Assembly (NCBI GenBank): GCA_900753245.1
Contig: CAADYJ010000098.1
Coordinates: 1 to 20,363 of the forward strand
Direction of reading: 5' to 3'
DNA: 20,363 nucleotides
From: Clostridia bacterium
Lineage (GTDB): Bacteria; Bacillota; Clostridia; TANB77; CAG-508
Under the pieces are notes generated by a model. The model was not told the origin of the DNA. It was given only the letters and a program-made list of their open reading frames with translations, and searched no databases. Made by a program: the position numbers and the translations under genes. How positions within the stretch are numbered: the first letter of the stretch is position 1; each line of letters opens with the position of its first letter. This document shows positions 14,915 to 20,363 of the stretch, piece by piece.

Positions 14915-16687
14915 GTGAAAAATCAAAAGGGAGTAACACTAATAATTTTAGTAATAACAATAATATTATTACTAATTTTGACTTTTACAATTAGCGTAAA
15001 CGTAACAGATATTTCAAATAGAAAAAGAAAAACAAATTTTGAAAATGACATAAAAGCATTAAAAGAAGAAATAGACCAATACTATGCAAAAAATGAAAGC
15101 TTACCTATAATAAATAAATACACAAACATAGAACTGATAAAAAATATAAACGAAAACGACAATGAAAATTACTATGTTATAGATTTATCAAAAATAAAAG
15201 TAAGTTTAAACTATGGAAAAGATTATAATAAAATAGTAAATGAAAAAATTACAGGTGATATATTAAATTTACTTGACATATATATAGTAAATGAACAATC
15301 ACACACGATATACTATCCTAAGGGAATATTATATGATAATGTAGTTAAATACACATTAGATTCTTATAGCAAAATAGATGCAACATTAAATGCTAGCATA
15401 CAAATAGAAAAAATAGACAATCAAAATGTAAAACTAGTGGCAAAAGCAGTAGACATAGGAAATGTAGGAATAAATTCATACGAATTTTATATTAATAATG
15501 AATTAAAAGAAACAAAGCAAATAGCAAATAATACAGCAGAATATAAATTTACTACAACATTTGGAGATTATACAGCATATGTAAAAGTAAAGAACAAAGA
15601 AGGAAAGATATATAAAACAGAAGAAAAAACATTTAGTGATTATATAATAGAAACTCCAGAAGAACTAAAAATATTTAAAGATAATGTGAATGGAGGAAAC
15701 ACATATAAAGATAAAAAAATAAAATTAGCAAACGATATTGACCTTACAAATATATGTAGTACAACAGCAGGAACATGGAAACCAATAGATGGATTTGAAG
15801 GAACATTTGATGGACAAGAAAATACAATAAAAAACATATATATAAAAGAAGATGGAAATAACAAAGGATTATTTGCACAATTACAAGGAACAGTTGAAAA
15901 TTTGAATATAACTGGTAGCATAACAGGAAATACAGCAGTAGCAGGAATTGCAGGAATAAACAATGGAAGTATAGAAAATTGTAAAAATTACTGTGAAATA
16001 ACAAATACTAATTCATATATTGGGGGAATTAGTGGAAACAATTCAGGAATTATAAAAGAATGCATTAATTATGGAAAAATAACAGGAGTAACATATGTAG
16101 GGGGAATTGCTGGAGCAAATGCAGAGGGGGCAACAATAGAACAATGCTTAAATAAAGCAGAAGTAAGTTCTACAGGTAATAGCAATGAAACTTCAAATGG
16201 TACAGGAGGTATTTCTGGAAGTAATCAAGGAAATATAGAAAGTACATATAATAGAGGAAAAGTAACAGGAACTTCTACACAAGTAGGAGGAATTACAGGA
16301 TGGCAAGGTTTAAACACAGGAAACGTAAAAAATTCATATAATACAGCAGAAATTACAGGACAAAATACAATAGGTGGAATAATAGGATTAGTAGGAGAAA
16401 GTACGGTAAAAACACAAAATATATACTCAACAGCAACTGCAAAAATTACAGGAGAAACAAATTATTCAACAGAAACAATAGGAAACAGTAATAATAATTA
16501 TTTAGGAACAATAATAGGAAGAAAAGATTATGATGCAATATCAGATAACTACATGGCAATAACAAATGAAATAGCAAGTACATGGACAAATGAAAATATA
16601 AAAACATACTTAGGAGAAAACTTTATAAAAGATGTAAATAATAATAACGATGGATATCCAATATTAAAATGGCAACAAAATATTTAA
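14915..16687 (+). CDS. Prepilin-like surface protein with GLUG repeats
   Basis: The start is GTG 14915 after TTAGGAGGTATAAT. The N-terminus (MKNQKG, then VTLIILVITIILLLILTFTIS) is a type IV prepilin/pseudopilin-like signal. Cleavage after Gly6 is expected, but the usual Glu5 is replaced by Ile. A stalk with a short helix (about 35-60) follows, then an Ig-like or beta-sandwich segment (about 150-245). The C-terminal 340 residues form a Gly/Ile/Asn-rich parallel beta-helix of GLUG repeats: GIAGINNGSIENC, GGISGNNSGIIKEC, GGIAGANAEGATIEQC, GGISGSNQGNIES and GGITGWQG. The 590-residue product is likely a surface protein for adhesion. No pilus assembly genes are present here, so cleavage and export by a remote PilD is inference. 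Confidence 0.8.
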   Translation: MKNQKGVTLIILVITIILLLILTFTISVNVTDISNRKRKTNFENDIKALKEEIDQYYAKNESLPIINKYTNIELIKNINENDNENYYVIDLSKIKVSLNYGKDYNKIVNEKITGDILNLLDIYIVNEQSHTIYYPKGILYDNVVKYTLDSYSKIDATLNASIQIEKIDNQNVKLVAKAVDIGNVGINSYEFYINNELKETKQIANNTAEYKFTTTFGDYTAYVKVKNKEGKIYKTEEKTFSDYIIETPEELKIFKDNVNGGNTYKDKKIKLANDIDLTNICSTTAGTWKPIDGFEGTFDGQENTIKNIYIKEDGNNKGLFAQLQGTVENLNITGSITGNTAVAGIAGINNGSIENCKNYCEITNTNSYIGGISGNNSGIIKECINYGKITGVTYVGGIAGANAEGATIEQCLNKAEVSSTGNSNETSNGTGGISGSNQGNIESTYNRGKVTGTSTQVGGITGWQGLNTGNVKNSYNTAEITGQNTIGGIIGLVGESTVKTQNIYSTATAKITGETNYSTETIGNSNNNYLGTIIGRKDYDAISDNYMAITNEIASTWTNENIKTYLGENFIKDVNNNNDGYPILKWQQNI

Positions 16688-16716
16688 AAAAGAATATAAA
16701 TTATATTGGAAAATAC

Positions 16717-16745
16717 TTGCATAATTAAAAAAAATATGCTAAGAT
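16717..16745 (+). promoter_or_regulatory. Promoter for tRNA-Trp
   Basis: TTGCAT (16717-16722), a 17-bp spacer and TAAGAT (16740-16745) lie about 25 bp before the tRNA 5' end. Confidence 0.5.
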
Positions 16746-16763
16746 AAAAAATGTCTTAGCATA
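16735..16763 (+). other. 10-bp hairpin just upstream of the tRNA
   Basis: TATGCTAAGA (16735-16744) and TCTTAGCATA (16754-16763) are perfect inverted copies with a 9-nt loop. No T tract follows, so it is a weak terminator candidate for the GLUG-protein gene. It overlaps the tRNA promoter -10, and could alternatively be a precursor or operator structure. Confidence 0.5.
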
Positions 16764-16769
16764 ATATAT

Positions 16770-16844
16770 AGGGGTATAGTGTTAATGGTAGCACATCGGT
16801 CTCCAAAACCGCCTGTGTGGGTTCGAATCCTACTACCCCTGCCA
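16770..16844 (+). tRNA. tRNA-Trp (anticodon CCA)
   Basis: The acceptor stem AGGGGTA (16770-16776) pairs with TACCCCT (16834-16840), followed by discriminator G and an encoded CCA (16842-16844). The D arm has TAGTGTTAATGGTAGCA. The anticodon stem-loop is CGGT-CTCCAAA-ACCG with anticodon CCA at 16803-16805. The T arm has GTTCGAATC. CCA reads UGG, hence tryptophan. The length of 75 nt with CCA and the intact pairing indicate a functional gene. All Trp codons seen in the window are TGG. Confidence 0.97.
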
Positions 16845-16856
16845 TATTTTTAAGGG

Positions 16857-16897
16857 GTTAGCAATAAAAACAATAGCTTTTTATTACTAACTTTTTT
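16857..16897 (+). terminator. Terminator after tRNA-Trp
   Basis: GTTAG-C-AATAAAAA (16857-16870) pairs with TTTTTATT-A-CTAAC (16878-16891) with one C-A mismatch, and is followed by TTTTTT (16892-16897). Confidence 0.8.
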
Positions 16898-16909
16898 ATA
16901 TAGTAGGAA

Positions 16910-16950
16910 ATTTCTCCTAGTAGGAGGAATTTATAAATATGGCAAAATAA
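16910..16950 (+). promoter_or_regulatory. SD-sequestering hairpin and three-codon ORF before gtrA
   Basis: A strong AGGAGGA (16922-16928) lies 10 bp before ATG GCA AAA TAA (16939-16950), a start followed by only two sense codons. A hairpin can form with TTTCTCC (about 16911-16917) and GGAGGAA (16923-16929), loop TAGTA, hiding that SD. An alternative partner, TAGGA, lies upstream at 16904-16908. This may be a translated leader for the gtrA gene, or a relic of another gene's start. Confidence 0.4.
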
Positions 16951-16970
16951 AAAAATAGGTGAAGTAGAAA

Positions 16971-17396
16971 ATGAAAAAAATAAAAGAAATAATAAAAAAA
17001 GTATGTACAAAAGAAATAATATTATATATAGTATTTGGAGTATTAACTACTCTAGTGTCATTAATTACATATTATATATGTGTAGGAACTTTTTTAAATG
17101 CAGAAAATGCAGTAGAACTACAAATAGCTAATATAATAGCGTGGATTGTAAGTGTAGCATTCGCATATATAACAAATAGAAGATTTGTATTTGAAAGTAA
17201 AAACACAAATAAACTAAGTGAAGCTACTAAATTTGTAACATCAAGACTAGCAACACTCTTAATGGATATGCTTATTATGTTTTTAGGAGTTACAATACTA
17301 AAACTTAATGATAGAATAATAAAATTAATATCTCAATTTATAGTAATTATAGCTAACTACGTATTTAGCAAAATATTTGTATTTAAGAAAAAATAA
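16971..17396 (+). CDS. GtrA-like membrane protein
   Basis: This 141-residue protein has four hydrophobic segments (about 17-37, 49-70, 85-103 and 117-134) and the GtrA signature. It shows LYIVFGVLTTLVSLITYYIC near the start, IANIIAWIVSVAFAYITNRRFVFES in the middle, and QFIVIIANYVFSKIFVFKKK at the end. GtrA proteins are thought to flip lipid-linked sugars (for example undecaprenyl-phosphate-glucose) for wall or cell-surface glycosylation. ATG 16971 has AGGTGA at 16957-16962. No separate promoter is obvious after the tRNA terminator. The M23 peptidase gene starts 35 bp downstream, so the pair may be one envelope-related unit. Confidence 0.9.
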   Translation: MKKIKEIIKKVCTKEIILYIVFGVLTTLVSLITYYICVGTFLNAENAVELQIANIIAWIVSVAFAYITNRRFVFESKNTNKLSEATKFVTSRLATLLMDMLIMFLGVTILKLNDRIIKLISQFIVIIANYVFSKIFVFKKK

Positions 17397-17431
17397 AATT
17401 TAATAAGGGGCTAAAGTAAGGAGGTAATTCT

Positions 17432-18022
17432 ATGCTTGGCTCTTTTTTTAAGCCATTGTATTATTTAATATCTATACTAGTAGTGTTAATAATATTTATA
17501 ACATGTTTTTTTACACCAGTAATATCAAATTATGAAAATATAGATAAAGAAATTTTTGAGCAAATTACTATTTCAAAATATGGGTTTGCATGGCCAATTC
17601 CTGGGTATAATACAATAACCTCAAACTTTGGAAGAAGAAAATCACCAACAGCAGGTGCATCATCTTTCCACAAAGGACTTGACATAGGAGCACCAGAAGG
17701 AACAATCCTAATAGCTGTTACAGAAGGAATAATAACATATACAGGTTTTTTGGGAGGTGGAGGCTATACTATAACACTAAGCAAAGATAATATGAAAATA
17801 TCATATTGCCATGTTTCACCTAATTATATAGTAGAAGTAGGTCAAACAGTAAAAATAGGACAAATAATTGGAAATGTAGGACCAAAATACGTATATGGTG
17901 TAAAAGGAAATAATTATCATGATAGTAGTGGTAAACCTACAAATGGAGCAACAACAGGGACACACCTACATATAGGAATAAGAGTAGATGGAGAATATGT
18001 AAATCCTTTGGATTATTATTAA
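17432..18022 (+). CDS. Membrane-anchored M23 (LytM-type) metallopeptidase
   Basis: The start is ATG 17432 after AAGGAGG. This 196-residue protein has an N-terminal anchor (about 8-30) without a signal-peptidase motif, and a C-terminal M23 domain. Zinc ligands and catalytic histidines are visible: HKGLD (His80, Asp84), SYCHV (His127) and GTHLH (His178, His180). The NVG, GQTV and GQIIGNVG segments form the usual core. Such enzymes cut peptidoglycan cross-bridges and affect cell separation or sporulation. All catalytic residues are present, so it is probably active rather than a regulator. A SpoIIQ-like role is possible but not shown. Confidence 0.92.
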   Translation: MLGSFFKPLYYLISILVVLIIFITCFFTPVISNYENIDKEIFEQITISKYGFAWPIPGYNTITSNFGRRKSPTAGASSFHKGLDIGAPEGTILIAVTEGIITYTGFLGGGGYTITLSKDNMKISYCHVSPNYIVEVGQTVKIGQIIGNVGPKYVYGVKGNNYHDSSGKPTNGATTGTHLHIGIRVDGEYVNPLDYY

Positions 18023-18061
18023 AAGTATACATTATTATATACATAAATTCTAAAAAATATA

Positions 18062-18090
18062 TTGCATATAAAAAGAAACTAATATAAAAT
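18062..18090 (+). promoter_or_regulatory. Candidate promoter for the transketolase genes
   Basis: TTGCAT (18062-18067), a 17-bp spacer and TAAAAT (18085-18090) precede the transketolase start by about 20 bp. Not a strong match. Confidence 0.35.
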
Positions 18091-18111
18091 AACCAAAAAG
18101 GAGTGATAATT

Positions 18112-18942
18112 TTGAAAATAACAAATATAAAAGAATTAGAAAAATTAGCTAATGAAATTAGAATTCAGATAATAAATCAAGTATATAATGCAAACTCTGG
18201 ACATCCAGGAGGATCATTATCTTCAACAGATATATTAACAGTATTATACTTTAATCAAATGAATATCAACGAGAAAGAACCACAATCACCATTAAGAGAT
18301 AGATTTGTACTATCAAAAGGACATTGTGTACCAGCATTATATGCAACATTAGCTAAAAGAGGATTTATAAAAGAAGAAGAACTTACAAAATTTAGAAAAA
18401 TAGATGGATTACTTCAAGGACATCCAGATAAAAATAAAGTTCCAGGAATAGATATGTCAACAGGTTCACTAGGTCAAGGTTTATCAGTTGCAAATGGAAT
18501 GGCAATTTCTTCAAAAATGAATCATGAAGGATATAGGGTGTATTGCTTATTAGGAGATGGAGAAATAGAAGAAGGACAGGTATGGGAAGCTGCAATGACA
18601 GCAAGCAAATACAAATTAGATAATCTGTGTGTAGTAGTAGATTCAAACAACTTACAAATAGATGGAACAGTAGAAGAAGTAAAAGGTTTAGATAATATAG
18701 AAGGAAAATTTAAAAACTTTGGATTCAATACAATAATAGTAAATGGTCATGATATGCAACAATTAATAGACAGTTTTGAAACAGCAAAATTGACAAAAGG
18801 AAAACCAACAGCAATAATTGCGAAAACTGTAAAAGGTAAAGGAATATCTTTTATGGAAGGCAAAGCTGAGTGGCATGGAAAAGCACCAAATAAAGAACAA
18901 TACGAACAAGCAATAAAAGAACTAAAAGAAAATAAATTTTAA
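18112..18942 (+). CDS. Transketolase, N-terminal (TPP-binding) subunit
   Basis: The start is taken as TTG 18112, eight bases after AAGGAG (18098-18103); a GTG at 18103 overlaps that site. The 276-residue protein contains SGHPGGSLSSTDILTVLYF, DRFVLSKGHCVPALYATLAKRG and STGSLGQGLSVANGMAI. The TPP motif GDGEIEEGQVWEAAMTASKYKLDNLCVVVDSNN has the GDG(x)n-N pattern. It is the N-terminal half of a two-gene transketolase, complemented by the next gene, which begins 16 bp downstream. Together they shuttle two-carbon units in the non-oxidative pentose phosphate pathway. The order N then C half is typical of Firmicutes and archaea. Confidence 0.95.
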   Translation: MKITNIKELEKLANEIRIQIINQVYNANSGHPGGSLSSTDILTVLYFNQMNINEKEPQSPLRDRFVLSKGHCVPALYATLAKRGFIKEEELTKFRKIDGLLQGHPDKNKVPGIDMSTGSLGQGLSVANGMAISSKMNHEGYRVYCLLGDGEIEEGQVWEAAMTASKYKLDNLCVVVDSNNLQIDGTVEEVKGLDNIEGKFKNFGFNTIIVNGHDMQQLIDSFETAKLTKGKPTAIIAKTVKGKGISFMEGKAEWHGKAPNKEQYEQAIKELKENKF

Positions 18943-18957
18943 AAGGAGTTAAAAAGC

Positions 18958-19890
18958 ATGAGTGAAGAAATAAAAAAGATAGCAACAAGACAAAGCTATG
19001 GAGAAGCACTAGTAGAATTAGGAAAAGAAAACAAAAATGTAGTTGTACTAGATGCAGACTTATCTACAGCTACAAAAACAAATATGTTTGCTAAAGAATT
19101 TCCAGATAGATTTTTTGATATGGGAATTTCAGAACAAGACATGATGGGAACAGCAGCAGGTTTTGCAACATGCGGAAAAATACCATATGCAAGTACATTT
19201 GCAGTATTTGCAGCAGGAAGAGCATATGATCAAATAAGAAACAGTATATGTTACCCTAACTTAAACGTAAAAATATGTGCAACACATAGCGGAGTAACAG
19301 TAGGAGAAGACGGAGCAACACATCAAATGCTAGAAGATATAGCATTAATGAGAGCATTGCCTAATATGACAGTCATGTGTACATCTGACGACACACAAAC
19401 AAAATGGGCAATAAAAGAAATCTCAAAAATAAAAGGACCAGTATATCTTAGACTATCTAGACTTGCAACACCTATTATATACAAATCTTCAGAAAAATTT
19501 GAAATAGGAAAGGCTATACAAATAGGGGAAGGAACAGATGCAACAATTATAGCAACTGGAGATGTTGTATATGAAGCAATAAAAGCAAAAGAAGAATTAG
19601 AAAAAATAGGAAAAAATGTACGAATATTAGATATACACACAATAAAACCAATAGATAAACAAGCAATTATAAAATGCGCAAAAGAAACTAAAAAAATTAT
19701 AACAATAGAAGATCATAATATAATAGGAGGACTAGGCTCAAGTGTATGCGAAGTACTTTCAGAAGAATATCCAACTAAAGTTGTAAGATTAGGAATAAAA
19801 GATACTTTTGGAAAATCTGGAAAAGCAGAAGAATTAATGGAATATTTTGAAATTAAAGCAAAAAATATAATAGAAAATATTGAAAAATAA
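18958..19890 (+). CDS. Transketolase, C-terminal subunit
   Basis: The start is ATG 18958 after AAAAGGAG, 16 bp after the N-terminal subunit, so co-translation is expected. The 310-residue protein carries the pyrimidine-binding domain (VVVLDADLSTATKT, DMGISEQDMMGTAAGFATCGKIPYASTFAVF, HSGVTVGEDGATHQMLEDIALMRALPNMTV). The Glu of GISEQD activates thiamine. The transketolase C-terminal domain follows (AIIATGDVVYEAIKAKEELEKIGKNVRILDIHTIKPID, IEDHNIIGGLGSSVCEVL). Both subunits are needed for a full active site. Confidence 0.95.
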   Translation: MSEEIKKIATRQSYGEALVELGKENKNVVVLDADLSTATKTNMFAKEFPDRFFDMGISEQDMMGTAAGFATCGKIPYASTFAVFAAGRAYDQIRNSICYPNLNVKICATHSGVTVGEDGATHQMLEDIALMRALPNMTVMCTSDDTQTKWAIKEISKIKGPVYLRLSRLATPIIYKSSEKFEIGKAIQIGEGTDATIIATGDVVYEAIKAKEELEKIGKNVRILDIHTIKPIDKQAIIKCAKETKKIITIEDHNIIGGLGSSVCEVLSEEYPTKVVRLGIKDTFGKSGKAEELMEYFEIKAKNIIENIEK

Positions 19891-19908
19891 TATAATATGT
19901 ATTATACT
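19880..19908 (+). promoter_or_regulatory. Candidate promoter for the 61-residue Cys protein
   Basis: TTGAAA (19880-19885), a 17-bp spacer and TATACT (19903-19908) lie about 55 bp before ATG 19963. The -35 overlaps the last codons of the transketolase gene. A near-perfect palindrome, TACTTAATAAGTA, at 19905-19917 overlaps the -10 and could be an operator. Confidence 0.45.
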
Positions 19909-19962
19909 TAATAAGTACGTATTTTATAAAATTTGATGTTTTTTATAAGGAGGAAAGACAGT

Positions 19963-20148
19963 ATGGTAACAAACAACGGAAACTTATGCCCAAAAGAAAC
20001 ATATTGCGAATATGGTGCATATTGTGAAAGGGTAGACCCTAAGATTAGGGCAGAGTTAATGAAAACATCTTCGGTATCTGCAATAGATGTCGAAATATTT
20101 GTAGCTAATGGCAGTGGAATGAAATGCTGTGGAACAGTTACAAAATAA
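19963..20148 (+). CDS. 61-residue cysteine-containing protein, unrecognised
   Basis: The ATG at 19963 follows AAGGAGGAAAG; an in-frame upstream start at 19933 lacks such a site. The protein has 61 residues and five Cys, arranged C-x5-C-x5-C near residues 9, 15 and 21 (LCPKETYCEYGAYCERV) and a CC pair near the end (MKCCGTVTK). No membrane segment. The spacing could bind a metal or form disulfides. A terminator follows at once, and a promoter-like element precedes it, so it is probably a separate transcript. No family assigned. Confidence 0.65.
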   Translation: MVTNNGNLCPKETYCEYGAYCERVDPKIRAELMKTSSVSAIDVEIFVANGSGMKCCGTVTK

Positions 20149-20154
20149 AAAAAG

Positions 20155-20180
20155 AAAGCTCTCTTAATTGAGAGCTTTTT
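20155..20180 (+). terminator. Intrinsic terminator
   Basis: AAAGCTCTC (20155-20163) pairs with GAGAGCTTT (20170-20178), loop TTAATT, followed by TT. It closes the 61-residue Cys protein gene. Confidence 0.85.
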
Positions 20181-20191
20181 ATAATGAAAAA

Positions 20192-20241
20192 TGCCGAAAA
20201 ATGTAAGAAATTGACGATGAAAATTTCTTGATTTTTTGGTA
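20192..20241. other. Long imperfect hairpin in the terminal intergenic region
   Basis: TGCCGAAAAAT (20192-20202) pairs with ATTTTTTGGTA (20231-20241) with two G-T wobbles, and AAGAAATT (20205-20212) pairs with AATTTCTT (20222-20229), leaving a 9-nt loop. A T run follows on the plus strand. It may be a second terminator, a small RNA end or a leader structure. The remaining sequence to 20363 holds no convincing start; an AAGGTGG-like site near 20339-20345 may serve a gene beginning past the window edge. Confidence 0.45.
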
Positions 20242-20363
20242 TTTTTGAGTTTTAATATAAATAGTACAAATTCTATTATAAAATTTAAAATCAAAATATT
20301 TAATTCTAAATTAAAATCCAAAAAATAAAAAACATAAGAAGGTGGTAGGAAAATAATAATATC

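Noticed and set aside
16845..16970. T-box or riboswitch after tRNA-Trp
   Set aside because: No T-box motif (UGGN' bulge) or specifier loop; the sequence is explained by a simple terminator and an SD hairpin.
17440..17456. GGCT...AAGCC stem with a T run at the start of the M23 gene
   Set aside because: It lies inside the coding start; the stem is short and is likely a chance product of the Lys/Phe codons.
1..20363. Genomic island or prophage
   Set aside because: The gene set is mostly housekeeping, base composition looks uniform, and there is no integrase or phage gene; the tRNA has no visible duplicated 3' end.

Overview
The window is low-GC DNA from a spore-forming Firmicute, most likely an uncultured gut Clostridia lineage. 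The evidence is AT-rich codon use, strong AGGAGG ribosome binding sites, the divIVA/sepF and mutL-miaA neighbourhoods, a PdaB-type sporulation deacetylase and cysteine-rich spore-type small proteins. The genetic code reads as standard. About 26 genes end in TAA or TAG and I found no TGA stop.

Layout, left to right. (1) 1-2470: the tail of an unknown gene, a cysteine desulfurase, two half-length TauE/SafE membrane proteins and a 49-residue membrane peptide, all on +. (2) 2471-5475: a minus-strand cysteine-rich protein behind a possible sigma-K promoter, a PdaB-like deacetylase, a 159-residue unknown, a two-OB-fold SSB-like protein and a 49-residue minus-strand peptide. (3) 5530-8284: a PLP 'aluminium resistance'/methionine gamma-lyase-like enzyme, a BaiN/HI0933-type flavoprotein, an 86-bp perfect palindromic element and a bidirectional terminator. 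(4) 8304-8599: two minus-strand cysteine-rich micropeptides. (5) 8708-14880: mutL, a membrane protein, miaA and an HlyD-like adaptor, then sepF and divIVA (DNA repair, tRNA modification and division). (6) 14915-20363: a prepilin-like GLUG-repeat surface protein, tRNA-Trp, a GtrA-like protein, an M23 peptidase, a split transketolase and a small Cys protein.

The most notable observation concerns translation. Three well-conserved genes (cysteine desulfurase, PdaB-like deacetylase, flavoprotein) are each interrupted by one extra C. In each case the zero-frame codon at the break is CGG, the reading frame moves +1, and the first +1 codon is GGA, which restores a conserved family glycine. By eye I find CGG as an in-frame codon nowhere else in the window. 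This is what one would expect if CGG were an unassigned or very slowly read codon that drives +1 frameshifting, by analogy with the prfB site. Systematic sequencing error or independent decay remain alternatives.

Other items of interest are the 86-bp palindrome bounded by TA, the tandem cysteine-rich micropeptides, the PdaB-like protein with its catalytic Asp region rewritten, the prepilin-like protein lacking Glu5, and a three-codon ORF whose Shine-Dalgarno sits in a hairpin between tRNA-Trp and gtrA.
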